NCBI GenBank assembly: GCA_021234155.1
Contig: JAJEKV010000098.1
Location: 1,495,248 to 1,559,247 of the forward strand
DNA from: Isoetes taiwanensis
Taxonomy: Eukaryota > Streptophyta > Lycopodiopsida > Isoetales > Isoetaceae
Direction: 5' to 3'
Length of the DNA: 64,000 nucleotides
Position 1 is the stretch's first letter, and the number at the start of each line of letters is the position of its first letter. The notes under the pieces are model-generated. The model saw only the letters and a list, made by a program, of their open reading frames with translations, was not told the DNA's origin and ran no database searches. A program made the position numbers and the translations under genes. Of this stretch, positions 23,633 through 34,657 are shown piece after piece.

Positions 23633-23790
23633 TTATGGGAGATGTTTTTTTTGTTTGAAAAAGAAAAAAAAATTCAAAAAAAAAATTAACAGGTTCATGA
23701 ATAACATATAAACCATCAAATATAGCACAAATCCCATAATACACCAAAACAAAAAAGTTTCATTTTTTTTTTCCGATACAAAACGTGGCC
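23633..23790 (-). repeat. Dispersed repeat, copy 2 (inverted partner at 10.8 kb)
   Basis: The reverse complement matches 10,774-10,915 in word order: A-tract, 'atttgatggtttatatgtt', 'tcatgaacctgttaat', T-tract, and 'tcccataacacagcaaag'. Both copies carry long A/T tracts. Divergence is considerable, so they are not recent duplicates. Confidence 0.55.
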
Positions 23791-24109
23791 ACGATAACAT
23801 CATCTCTTCAATATTTTTATAAAAGCTTACTGCACTACAATGATATAGGACAAAGAACATGACCAGAATGATCAGCTGGACAGAAAGTATGATCTGCTAC
23901 TGTGCAAATCATGTTTTAATCAGGTGCGAAACCCTACCAAATTTGCCTGGAACTTTACTGTTTTGACCCATAAAACTTAACCAAATATCGTATTCCATCA
24001 GAAATATCCCAGGGAGAGCTTTCCAACGGGATAAAAAACACACAAAATGGAGTCCAAATTCAAAAGTTAAAAAAAAAATTACATCTCTAAAAAAAAAAAG
24101 AGAGAGATG

Positions 24110-24560
24110 TTTTTTGGATTCAATTCCCGTTCTTGGTAGGAGAAGGGATAAGATTTGGTTCCCCTGTTCGGGGTTCAATCCCAAACATACTTCACCAACT
24201 ATTCCGGCTTCTTTTTTGAGTACATAAATCCATAGCATAGTTTGCTCTACCGCTTCCGGAGATCCCAGGATAGAATAAAATCCACCTTGCTGTTCCACAA
24301 AGGTAAGACCAGATCGGGAAATTCCTCCTTGCCAAGGAGAATATGCGGGTTCGATTCCCGCTACCCGCCCATTCCCCCCAAAGAGCCGGCTCAAAATATT
24401 CTATTTTAGGCGCAGTGAGAAAGATGACAAATTACTTTGTACTATCAATGATTAATTCGGACGAGTCGCACACCCGTATTCCAAAGATCTCCTAATTGGA
24501 GAATCACACGATTGCACACGCAATCGATCCGTGTTGGATCTTGAGGGAATAGTTCGATCT
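24110..24560. other. Possible organelle-derived insertion
   Basis: This block is less AT-rich than its flanks and surrounds a prokaryote-type tRNA-Gly half (24,322-24,369). Its remaining sequence, including a minus-strand open stretch 23,909-24,394, could not be matched from memory to a plastid or mitochondrial gene. It is best treated as a candidate nuclear plastid DNA (NUPT) segment of unknown extent. Confidence 0.35.
24322..24369 (+). tRNA. 3' half of an organelle-type tRNA-Gly(GCC), incomplete
   Basis: The anticodon arm CTCCTT-GCC-AAGGAG is a good stem-loop with a GCC anticodon at 24,331-24,333. It is followed by a T arm (GCGGGTTCGATTCCCGC) and acceptor strand ACCCGCC. This is close to plastid trnG-GCC as I know it. 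The matching 5' acceptor (GCGGGT) and a proper D arm are not found upstream, so the gene is a fragment and should not give a functional tRNA. No intron is seen. Confidence 0.65.
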
Positions 24561-24564
24561 AACC

Positions 24565-24995
24565 CCCAAAAGGGATTAACCTCTGATAGAAACCATATTA
24601 CCATAAAATTTGCACTTTGCAAAAAGGTACCCAGATTGAAAAGTACAAAAAGCAAGTACTTATCTTGATAGATCTTGGTCAAATCATATGCCAATGGAAA
24701 GCTCTTTGCATAAGCTTTCTGAAGAGCCCAAGATCATCTGAATCTGATCTTCATAGCTCAAGTCATGAGTGCAGAAACAATTGACATTTTCTCTTTAATG
24801 CTTCTCTTCTTCTATTTTTAGTAACCTCTCATAAAAATCTTACTTTTGATTAAAATCTTTTTTTCCCAATCAAAAATTTGTAAAAAGCATTTGCAAACGT
24901 AATGTTTTAAGGTAAACGCATCTGGGAGCATTTTATTGGGATTGGATAAAGTGAGCGTTTTACTAGGATTGGGTAAAGTTCTTTTAACTTACAAT
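24565..24995. other. AT-rich spacer
   Basis: No gene seen. It separates the tRNA fragment from the truncated 3' end of Copia-2. No LTR matching the one at 28,722 is recognisable here. Confidence 0.4.
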
Positions 24996-24999
24996 GCAT

Positions 25000-27290
25000 C
25001 TAGTGCAACAGCCTCTGCAAATGTGAGCATTTGGTGGTATGCATTGTTTTGTCAAAGATTGCTCTTCCCCTCACAAGAGAGCCATAACTAGAATACGTGG
25101 TTACTAGGTAGTTTCCCAAAAAGTTGACATGAATCTCATGACCTTTGTCCAATGTTCCTATGTTCGAGCGAGCTTTTAAACTATAGAGAAATGTCACTAT
25201 ATTGCTCGTTTGAGTCAATGTCAAGATCTTATTGCTTTTATCTCTTTGTACTTCAATGCCTAAAAATCTTTTGAGCTCACCTAGGTCTGTCATGTTAAAT
25301 TTTGCCTTAAGAATCTCCTTACAGTCACTTAGATAGTCTAATTGGTTGGCAACCGTTATGCAATCATCGACATACAAGGCCAGAATGCATAACTTGTCCT
25401 TTTCTTTTCTAATATACAAATTCCCATCACTGTTTAGCTTATCAAATCTGCTTTCTCTTAGAAATTTGTCCATGCAAAAGTACCACTAACGAGGTGACTG
25501 TTTCAGGCCATACACAGCACGATTAAGCTTCCATACCATATCTTGTCCTTGTTCATAACCTTCTGCTTGCTTCATAAATATTTCTTGTTCCAATTTAGCA
25601 TTTAGAAAAGCGGTACTGACGTCCATATGATGTACTTCAAGGTCATGCGCATTTGCATATGCCAGCAGTATTCTAATGCTTGAAAGTTTAACTATTGGGG
25701 AAAATGTTTCATCATAGTCTATTCCCCTTTTTTGTGAATAACCCTTAGCAACTAATCTAGCCTTGTAAATCTATGATTTTCCATCAGGGCTAGGTTTCAG
25801 CTTAAAAATCCACTTGCTGTCCACTATATTTTTCCCATTTGGTCTTTTGACCAGTTCAAATGTTCCTGTTCTTTTGAAAGACTGTAATTCCTCCTCCATT
25901 GCATATTTCCATCTATTTGATTCTTTAGAACTCATGGCATCCTCAAAGCTGCTAGGAACATTAGGTTCAAGTATTGCCATAATGCTACTCATTTCTTCCT
26001 CATCATCAAGATTTACATTTAGTCTCAAACTCTTCCCTTCCTTATTTCTTCCAAGATTGTCAACATTTATATTAGCTTCTTCCAACAGTCTTTCTGCTTC
26101 AGTTTTACGAGATTTCCTCTTTGGAATCTTATTTGTAGTGTTGTGTACTATCCCTTCTTCACCTCCTAATGCATCAACATGGTTTTCAACCATTGCATCT
26201 TGCTTAATTTCCCTGGTTTCCTCATCATCTAAGTCTGGAATTGGATCTGTTATGGCTGAATTTTCTTCTTCCTTCTTCACACATTGAGACACTTGCTTGT
26301 GCTTAATGCCTTCTCTATCCTTGTAAAATTTGTCCTCCACAAAAAACACATCTCTACTTATTATTAGTTTCCTGCTTACTGGATCAAATAGCTTGTACCC
26401 TTTAGATTGGTTATCATAACCTACTAGATAGCATTCCACTGATCTATCATCAAGTTTTTGTCTAATTTCTGCTGGTATATGTGCATAACTCAAGCAGCCA
26501 TAGGCTTTATATTTAGAAAAGTCAGGTTTAGTGCCATACCATAGCTCGTCTGGTGCCTTGCCATTTGTGCTCCTGGATGGCAGTTTGTTCTGGATCTCCA
26601 CTGTGGCTTGAACAGCTTCCTCCCATAAAAAATTTGGCAACCCTGAGTGTTTGAGCATGGATCTTACTGAGTTCAATATGGACCTGTTCTTCCTTTCAGA
26701 GACTCCGTTTTGTTGTGGGGTGTATGAACAAGTTAGTTGTCTTCGTATGCCATTTGAGAGACAATAACTTTTAAACCTGCCAGACATAAATTCACCCCCT
26801 CTGTCAGTCCTAAGGCATTTTAATTTCTTACCAGTTTGTCTCTCCACTTCAGCTTGATAAACTTTGAAAGCCTCGAATGCATGATCTTTGTGTCTCAGTG
26901 TATAGATCTTGGTTTTTCTGGAATAGTCATCAGTGAATGTGATGAAGTATTTCTTTCCATGAATACTTCTAACATTTAATGGCCCGCATAAATCACTGTG
27001 CACAAGCTCATTTACTTCCTTTGCTCTCTTTCCCTTTTTAGGAAATGGTATCCTGCAATGTTTGCCTTTTAGACAACCTGCACAACTGAAATTCTCTTCT
27101 TTTATGCTGGCAGCATTGATTTGACCAGTCTTGGTCATGTATTTCAAATTATTAACATGTGTATGGGCTAGTCTCTCGTGCCACTATTTTAGAGTTGGAA
27201 TGGTGATTGCATTGATTGCACTTAAGTCATCACTTCTAAAGCCAATTAATTTTCCAACTCTTTTGGCTAAAAACTTCAATTCATCATTTA
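25000..27290 (-). pseudogene. Copia-2 integrase and reverse transcriptase, interrupted
   Basis: After the frameshift the minus strand reads an integrase zinc finger (HERLAHTH...CAGCLKGKHC). The catalytic core follows (VHSDLCGPL, TDDYSRK, then PQQNGVSERKN). Next come a linker and RT: KWIFKLKP, KLNRAVYGLKQSPR and the catalytic LYVDD (about 25,365). In-frame TAG codons interrupt it near 27,186, 25,770 and 25,487. Homology fades after about 25,190 and RNase H is missing. The RT would copy the RNA and the integrase insert the cDNA; this copy can do neither. Confidence 0.85.
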
Positions 27291-28703
27291 ATAACACTTT
27301 ACAATAGTGTTTTCAAAGTTCACATGATAGCCAAGATCAACTAATTGAGTAACTGAGATCAAGTTCTTAACTAAATTTGGAACACAGAGAACATTCTCAA
27401 GAATGACAGGCTGTCCATTTAGATCATAAAGTTCCAATAATCCAGCTTGTTCTACTCTTTGCAGATTCCCATCGCCCATTTGAACAAAGCTTGCATTCTT
27501 TGAAACCTTTTCCTTAAGTTTAGAAGGTGATTTAATCACGCTTCTCTCAGCTCCACTATCTAGTACATATATATCATCATTCTTTAGTTTTGTGCCGTAA
27601 TCAATTGAAAAAGTTTGAGAGTAAGTTACCTCAACATTTTCATCTTGAGTCTCCTCCCCATCTTCAATCTTTTCTGCTGTCAAGTTTACTGCTGTAGACT
27701 TGCCTCTGCCCCTACCAAAATTCCCTCTTCCACCTCGATTTCCTCCTCTTGTGTTATAGTTTCTGCCCCTGCCAGCATTGCTCCTGTTTCCTCCTTTGTA
27801 ACAGTCCTTAGGACTTGGGCAGTCATTAGCTAAATGGCCAAAGCCTTGACAATTAAAACATTTGTTGCCTTTGTCTAGTTTAGGACAATTAGCTTTCAAA
27901 TGGCCATAGGAATCACATACAAAACAAGGTCCAAGCTTACCCTGTGTATTCTTACCTTTTCTGTTTGATGTGTAAAGTATCTCATTAGTTTCTTCACTTT
28001 CATCATTGGTCACAAGGTTCTGCTCCAGTTCAGTTTTGATCATCTTCTCTGCTTCCTCCCTGCTCTTTGCAACATTTCTAACAAGAGTAGCCAGCTGTTT
28101 ATGCTTAGAAAATATTTTAGCAATCGAATTAATCTGAAATTCCATTGATATGGGTACTCCTGCTGCCTCCATGTCTGCAATAATATTATCAAATCGTTCA
28201 AACATATCTTTTACATCATCCTTGTCACCAAACCTCAGATCTCTGAGCTCCTTGTCCAAGACATCCAGCTGAGAAGAGGATTTAACCTGATAAGTCTGTA
28301 TCATATAGTTCCACATTTGTTTTGGAGACATGCCTCTCATTTTCAGTAATATACTTGAACTAATCTTACTTTTAATGACTGCCTTAGCCTCCAGAATTTT
28401 TACTTTCTTGTCAACATCATTTGTTGGACTACTAACCTCCACAGTACTTGAAGTACCAGCTCCTCCAGTCGAGCTGACTTCTCTCATGGGACTGGCATTT
28501 GTCCCTGATGCAGCAGCAGCAGTTGCATATGTGCGCCCTCTACTGGTTGCTTGTACATTTTCTGGAGCCTGCTCTTCAACAACCTCCCAGAGTCCTTCAA
28601 CTCTCAAAACTTCTTCTACTTTTTCCTTCCACACTTGGAAGCCAGCACCACCTTTGTAAACTTCAATTGCACGGAGCAAAGAAGCTCCCAATCTGCTTGC
28701 CAT
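27288..28703 (-). pseudogene. Copia-2 gag and protease (471 codons open)
   Basis: The frame opens at ATG 28,703. The N-terminal half is Gag capsid-like (UBN2-type). It contains ELRDLRFGDKDDVKDMF, which is typical of plant copia Gag. Two CCHC zinc knuckles follow (CFVCDSYGHLKANC and CFNCQGFGHLANDC, about 27,930-27,810). A Gly/Arg/Asn-rich linker leads to the aspartic protease motif LDSGAERSVI (about 27,565). The frame then runs off at 27,288. A one-base shift restores homology to the integrase region, so gag-pol was once continuous. Gag packages element RNA; the protease matures the polyprotein. Confidence 0.85.
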
Positions 28704-28704
28704 A

Positions 28705-28719
28705 CCTGCTCTGATACCA
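28705..28719 (-). other. Copia-2 primer-binding site
   Basis: On the minus strand the sequence is TGGTATCAGAGCAGG, complementary to the 3' end of plant initiator methionine tRNA, the usual copia primer. It lies two bases from the LTR and two bases before the gag ATG region. Confidence 0.85.
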
Positions 28720-28721
28720 GA

Positions 28722-29340
28722 TGAAGTAATGCAATGTTAATAATCTTTGTTTATCTTGTATTATGAGAACACTAGATTCATTCTAGTTAGATGATATTTC
28801 AATAATAATAGTCTTTGCAAACATAGACCATTATACCATTATATCACTATTCATATGAATGAGATTAATCTACATCTAATCTATATGAATTACAGTTGCC
28901 TCATTGATCAACTATACTTCATGCAAACGTGTAACACTATTTAATTTATTCCGGATCCGGCCTTACAAACCGAACCGTTCCATTAATTATTTAAGCACAG
29001 ATTTGCCCGTCGGTTTAGCCATACTGAATGGGCTTAAGACCAAGTTGTCTCGTTGCTATTGCTTATTGCAACTTGCTATTTTCCTTTTCGGTTCAATCAT
29101 TGAACCTTAACAAACTAATAGCAAATATCGACCTTAGTAATATCTAGGCCAAGGTTTTCAATAACCATTGTAAATATAGTGATGCATAAAGCTTTGAACT
29201 GTTGAAGTATTGAATATCTCGATCTATGCAACTTAGGTATATGAAAAACCATAAGGCAACTTTGGCATGATCATAAACAACAGTCTATTAATCCTAAAAA
29301 AGTTTATACCTAAAAAACCCTAAATATTCAAACCATTTCG
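28722..29340 (-). repeat. Copia-2 5' LTR (outer boundary uncertain)
   Basis: The inner end is set by the primer-binding site. The minus-strand sequence reads ...CA, then TC, then TGGTATCAGAGC, the same two-base spacing as in Copia-1. The outer end is placed near 29,340 because LINE-A-like sequence starts there and because about 620 bp matches the Copia-1 LTR length. No second LTR was found to confirm it. Confidence 0.5.
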
Positions 29341-29468
29341 ATTCTAATTTTGTAGCTCCCTCCTTCCGACAGAGCCGATCTCCTCCTCCAGTTAAGTGAA
29401 TTTGAAAAAAACCCCTCTGGTTTTTTAAATTTGGGGACTTTACTAACTTAGGTCTCCAAAATAAAGGA

Positions 29469-30250
29469 ATGCATTCGCTCGATCATTTCCCACCTATGTG
29501 GGATAATTTATGCAAGGATCCAGGGTACAATGGCATTCCTGCTCTCGATGCAAATGGTGTCCCCATTCAAACTGGAGTTCCAAGGCCCGTGGCTCCAATT
29601 CGATCAGATCGACAACTTGCAAATGACCTGGACCTCCTGAAAGCTCTGACTCCGCCATCTGTGCATATGTTTCAAGATATTACCTTACAGTCTCCTTTGA
29701 TAGCCTCTAGAATCAAAACTTTGAAAGATAATGTTGTGATTGTGAGAGTTAACAATGTTGGCCTCAAAATTGATAGAATGTGGGACCAGCTGCTCAGGTT
29801 CCACAAAGGGATAATTATAAACTCAATTTTCTGGCTAAATTATCCCTATCTTATGATTGAATGTGGCAACTCTCGAACTGCAAACTATTTTCTTAAGACT
29901 GGTAATGCCACCTGTGATTCTTTCTAGTTATCCGTCCTGAAATGAGATCCATCTATGCATCTAAATAAACTTGAGAGATTATGTATTGCCTCAGTCTTAT
30001 TTACTGGCATGAAGAATGCTTCTCTGTTATCTTCAATTCAATTGAGACCTATATTGCTTTTGAACTTTCTCCATATAGGCCACCAGAATGCTATATCCAA
30101 CTTGATCTTTCGAAATCTGTTCCAACTTCTATTCCCTATACTAATTTTTATGGTCTCCATGCTTCCTTACATCTTAGATGGATTGGTTTTCCATGTATTT
30201 GCCAAAAGTGCAATTCCAGACATTTTGCAAACACTAGCTGCTTTGTAAAC
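29469..30250 (+). pseudogene. LINE-A ORF1 (RNA-binding protein), frameshifted
   Basis: The ATG at 29,469 opens 152 codons, followed by a shift into the frame at about 29,980-30,367. The first part (TLKDNVVIVRVNNVGLKID then IEC/ANYFLKTG) resembles the RNA-recognition-like DUF4283 region of plant LINE ORF1. The second part reads through SPYRPPECYIQLDLS to a knuckle-like CICQKCNSRHFANTSC (about 30,195-30,240), near a CCHC pattern with one residue missing. ORF1 proteins coat LINE RNA. The frameshift disables this copy. Confidence 0.65.
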
Positions 30251-30620
30251 AACAATCCACAGATTGAAAAGGAGAAAGATGAAGGTGATAATCATAACCA
30301 CAAAGTACAGGAAATATTGCTCCAACAGGGAAAAGAAATTCTCGATTCACAAAAAAAAACAATTTGATTTTCAAATTGGATAGAATAAAAACACTAATGG
30401 CAGCTTCAGGATAATTCAAAGAAAGATAAAATGGCCAATGAAAGGAGCACTAATCTAATTGCTCCCATGAACTCAAAAAGTCAATTCTTTGGCTCCTCTT
30501 CTCTAGAACAACCTCCCATCAAAATCTCTGTCTTAAATAGAGGATCCTTAAGCATGGGCAACACTAGCTCTTGCACTAAGAAAAAATATTGTCTCTCCAG
30601 TAAAAAAGCAGAATAAAAAC

Positions 30621-31382
30621 TTGGAGAGTCCTAGTGTACCAGAGAACACTGAGAATAACAAAAGGTTATTGAAAGGGAAATCTTTAATGGTTGGTGACAC
30701 CTCTGGACTGCACAAAACCCCGAATACTATTATGAAGGACAGCTTGAAAATCTTTCAGCATCAACTCCTCATTGGGAACAGGAAAGCAAATAAGGGAATT
30801 GTTATTCATTCAAGAATACAGACACCTGCTAATGGCACAGCCAAATCTACTCAACAAAACAAAGTGGCTGATATCATTACAGGAAAAGAAAATGAGATTT
30901 CATTAATTAAAGATCAGAAAGGTCAAAATACACACAAAGGCTCTCTGACAACAGTGGTTAATCAGCAGAGTTTGAATTCTGAGATGCTGGCTTCTTCAAC
31001 TAATACAGATACTTCTCAAGATGTTCAAGAAAAGGGCGGTTTTACTGATTATGGTGGTAACAACATTAATGTTACTCACACATCAGATAAGGTTATATGC
31101 TCAAATAGTTTTAATATTTTAACTGATCTAATGGATGTATTTTGTGCAGACTCAATTGAGCCAAATATTTTACCATCCCCTCCTACTGCCCCCTTTACCC
31201 AAAACATTATCTCATATCCATGCCTTATTGACCTATCCCCGGATTCCTCTCCTAACCACTCTATCACAGATAAGGTTGACTACATTTCTCCAGACATTGC
31301 TCTTCAAATGACAGAACTGCAGGAGGATATCAACCGAAAATTAAACAGTTTCGTAGGACAGGAAGATCAGAGAAACACTTAG
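30621..31382 (+). pseudogene. LINE-A ORF1 C-terminal low-complexity region
   Basis: An open frame of 253 codons rich in Ser, Asn, Thr, Lys and Gln, with no domain. It lies between the ORF1 knuckle and the ORF2 start, where plant LINE ORF1 tails normally sit. A preceding frame (30,431-30,616) ends in a stop just upstream, so the tail is probably broken from ORF1 by a nonsense mutation or frameshift. Confidence 0.45.
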
Positions 31383-31888
31383 TAGCAGTTACTCAAACAG
31401 TGCATGTGAAATTCAACTTTGTGATACAAATACTGAAGTTGTTCCAGACACTCCAATCAGGGAGGCAAATAATGAGGTAACTATGCTCAAGGGAGAACAG
31501 CATTTGGAGTTGCTAGAAACCAGACAAGATTCAAATTCCACTTGTATTGTTAAATTGGATTCTAATAATTTAAATATTCAAGACTTCTCTAAGTCCAAAT
31601 TCTGGGAATACTCGCCTTTAAATCCAATTATTTGTGATAAAAAAACTCCAATCCCAATACTGTTTGGGATGATGACATATTCTTTGATAAGCCCCCAGAT
31701 TCCATGCTAGAATGCACTAAAATTATACAGACAGGTGACTTTGGAGTCAAAAGAAGGAAAAAGACAGCTAAAAAGTTGCCTAAAATTTCTGGAACCCCTG
31801 CAGCCAATACCAGGCACAAAACCAACAGGAAAACTAGAAGTCACCATCAGTTGGTCTGCCTCCTTTTATCTGTCTCCAGATTTCTCTG

Positions 31889-32712
31889 ATGAAGATTGTG
31901 TCCTGGAATTTGAGAGGGATAAAAGGTCCCCTCAAAAGAAGAAGGGCCATTGCACAATCAGACAATATAATGCTGATATCATTCTCCTCCAAGAGCTCAG
32001 ATTGCCTTTCTTTGAATGTTCTAATCTTGCAGACTGGATCTCCCCTGAATATTCCTCAATTTGGATTGAGGCCACGGGAACTTCAGGTGGCCTTTGTATC
32101 ATCTGGAGAAACTTGTCTCATATTGCAACTTATAATAGCCCCTGCAAGACCTGGCAAGTTGTTACCTTCTCCCTCAATGGTATGGATTTTGGAATAATCA
32201 ATATTTATGCCTCAACCAATCTCAAAATCAGGGAAGTAACTTGGTCCCAAATTGACAGTTGGCTTCATGAACAGAATATTATCTCTTGGATTCTTGCTGG
32301 AGATTTCAACAATACCCCCTCATGGGATCTTAAAATTGGTAAACATATTAATATGTCTGCCAAAGAAAAAGATTGTTGGAGCAACCTTCTGGATAATCAT
32401 TTATTTCATCATATTCCCTCTTCCACTGCCAAATTTACTTGGTCAAACAAACAAAATGGCAATAAGAGAGTTTTCTATGCTCTAGACAGATTCTATATCA
32501 CAAATTTGAATAATCCTATTTGGGATAATTGTCTAGTTACCAGTGATGAAAGTACTTCAATATCGGATCATCAACCCCAGTTTCTCTCTACCAAGCTTGA
32601 AATTGTTCATAAAAGGCAGGGTAATATTCCTTACAAGTTCAACAATTCCCTTCTTAAATCTGAGAAGTTTTGCTCAGATTTCGGGGTTTTTACTCCAATC
32701 TTCCAAGGGTAA
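31889..32712 (+). pseudogene. LINE-A ORF2 endonuclease domain
   Basis: The start ATG at 31,889 gives MKIVSWNLRGIKG, the canonical ORF2 start with the WN metal-binding motif. After a frameshift near 31,950 it continues with ADIILLQELR (catalytic Glu), INIYAST, LAGDFNNTPS (GDxN), ALDRFYI and SISDHQP (the terminal SDH). All hallmark apurinic-endonuclease-like residues survive. The domain nicks target DNA to prime reverse transcription. A stop at 32,710-32,712 and the earlier frameshift inactivate it. Confidence 0.85.
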
Positions 32713-32745
32713 ACACAATTAGCAATCATTCCATGAGGGACTTTT

Positions 32746-33986
32746 ATGCTAATATCAAAGCTGCCAAACTTTGGATTAAAGGCTGGTCTAAAAACTATCA
32801 TGCTCAGAAAAATAGTGAGAAAAAATTCTTTGCTTCAGGAAATTAAACAGGTCAGAATTCAACTTCAGCAAGATCCTAATAATCTAGATCTGCATTTGCT
32901 GGAGGGAAAACTTGAGAATGCTATTAAAGTTATTGAGGAATCTGAAGCCAAAGGTGCTGCCATTAAGCTTAAATACCATTCCAAAATGGATACTGGTAAC
33001 TCTAAATTTTTCTTTTGTGTAGCTAAGATTAGGCTCATAAAATCTAGCATTTCATCTGTCTTAAATGATCATAATTCCATTCTGAATAATTATGCTGATA
33101 TCTCCTCCTATTTCAATGAGAAATATAAAGCCTTGTTCTCTGCTATGCAGAGGGATACTCTGTCTAATTCCAAGGCTGCTGATATCTTCAATATGATTGA
33201 CTCTCTGCCACAATTATGCAATCCTTCTCAGAATAGCTCTATAGATGATAATCTGAGCAACCCTCCCAATTCTGAAGAAGCATTTACCACTCTTAAATCC
33301 TTTGCTAAAGGTAAAAGCCCGGGTCCTGATGGGCTTCCACCTGAATTCTACATTAATTTTTGCGACATCATTTCATGGTTTCTGGAACTCAAATCATTTA
33401 CATCCTACCATCTTTGCAGGTTTAATCTCTCTCATTCGCAAAACTGATGATCCGAAAAGATTCTCTGATTGGAGATCAATATCTTTACCCAATACTTCTT
33501 ACAAGGTATGTGCAAAAATCATTGCAAACAGAATTAAAGGTTATCTGCAGGATAGAATTGGTCCTTGCCAATCTGCATTTCTACCAAACAGATATATCTT
33601 GGATAACTATCTTGCTGCCATGGAAGGCCTACTGGAATAAACACACAAACCAGGATTACATTCTCTTAAAGCTTGATTTCTCAAAGGCTTTTGACTCTGT
33701 GCATATTGGGGTTTCATTGATTTTGCTTTAAAGAAAATTGGCTTCTCAAACAAAATTATCCATTTAATTCGTGGCCTTAATTCTAGATCTCAATCATCTG
33801 TTCTTATCAATGGATCTCCAGGAGCTTTCTTTCCATTAGCAAGAGGTGTGAGGCAAGGTTGCCCCCTTGCTCCTTACATATTTATTGCTGTAGCTGAAAT
33901 TTTGACTCGAGTTATTAATCACCAACAGCAAATTGGCAATATTAAAGGCTTGATCCTCCCTGACAGTACCTCAAACATGAATATTT
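32746..33986 (+). pseudogene. LINE-A reverse transcriptase, N-terminal part up to Copia-1
   Basis: It follows the endonuclease in several frames: a helical linker (LDLHLLEGKLENAIK), KGKSPGPDGLPPEFY (about 33,310), WRSISLPNTSYKVCAKIIANR (N-terminal RT block, 33,470-33,530), KLDFSKAFDSVH (motif A, about 33,670) and RGVRQGCPLAPYIF (motif B, about 33,845). It is cut at 33,986, just before motif C, by the 5' LTR of Copia-1. Confidence 0.85.
33982..33986 (+). repeat. Target site duplication of Copia-1, left
   Basis: TATTT directly precedes the TG of the 5' LTR and is repeated directly after the 3' LTR at 50,313-50,317. Five base pairs is the usual copia integrase duplication. Confidence 0.9.
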
Positions 33987-34614
33987 TGTTGGAATAATTT
34001 ATTGCATAATCTCCTTGGGCAGAATGCCACACCAGGAAATGCTAGCAAATGATCAGTATGCCTACTCTTGCATAATGTGTGAGCTAACACAGGCTCAAAT
34101 CTTGAATGGCAGAGGTTGCAACCTAAGGTTTAACTAGGGAGAGAAAAATATTTGAATTCAATGGTCGAGTTACCTTAGGGGTGACTTTAACCATTATATT
34201 TATTGGACCATTGAATTATTAAGTTGGCCTTATCTGAAGAATACGATCGAAGGAAATATGGTGGCAACCAAAAATTAAATATAGAAACAGCGAACCGATC
34301 TGCTGAACCTGCTGCTTAACCGTCGAAGCCAGTGTGAATAAGAGGTAAAAGAGATAAGAACAGGACACAGATCAAATAGGGGAATTGGGCCTCAGACGGC
34401 GAGCATTTCCGGATCACATATCGAATTGTATGAATGTATTATTGACCATAGAATTGCTACAGTGATTTTTGCTTTAATGAATTTTATTCCTACCTATGGT
34501 TGAAAGATGAATTGTTAAGTTTGTGTTGAATAAAGGCAATAGTCTCACAAGATTGTTGTTAGATTCAATAAGGTTGTCAATCTAAGTGATTGAATTTTTG
34601 CTCTAACTCTCACA
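33987..34614 (+). repeat. Copia-1 5' LTR
   Basis: 628 bp, begins TGTTGGAATAAT and ends CTCTCACA. The first 300 or so bases are identical to the 3' LTR. Differences cluster at 34,290-34,411; after that only two single-base changes are visible. The LTR carries the element's promoter and polyadenylation signals, though I do not see an unambiguous TATA box. Confidence 0.95.
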
Positions 34615-34616
34615 TC

Positions 34617-34631
34617 TGGTATCAGAGCAGG
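34617..34631 (+). other. Copia-1 primer-binding site
   Basis: TGGTATCAGAGCAGG, two bases after the LTR, is complementary to the 3' end of initiator-Met tRNA. It primes minus-strand cDNA synthesis in plant copia elements. Confidence 0.95.
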
Positions 34632-34657
34632 ATTTAGTGTTAAGGAAGCTATTCAAA

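Larger units (their letters stand above)
25000..29340 (-). mobile_element. Copia-2: 3'-truncated Ty1/copia retrotransposon
   Basis: On the minus strand the order is a 5' LTR (from about 29,340 to 28,722), a primer-binding site, gag (from 28,703), protease, integrase and reverse transcriptase, ending at about 25,000 in degenerate sequence. RNase H, polypurine tract and 3' LTR are absent. Its Gag begins MASRLGASLLRAIEVYKGG, clearly related to Copia-1 (MSSRFGASLLSAVEVYKGG), so both belong to one lineage. Several stops and at least one frameshift make it defective. LINE-A begins directly beside its 5' LTR. Confidence 0.85.

Noticed and set aside
25814-26287. Plus-strand 157-codon Ser/Leu-rich open frame
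   Set aside because: It is the complement of the Copia-2 pol region, whose minus-strand translation carries clear integrase and linker motifs.
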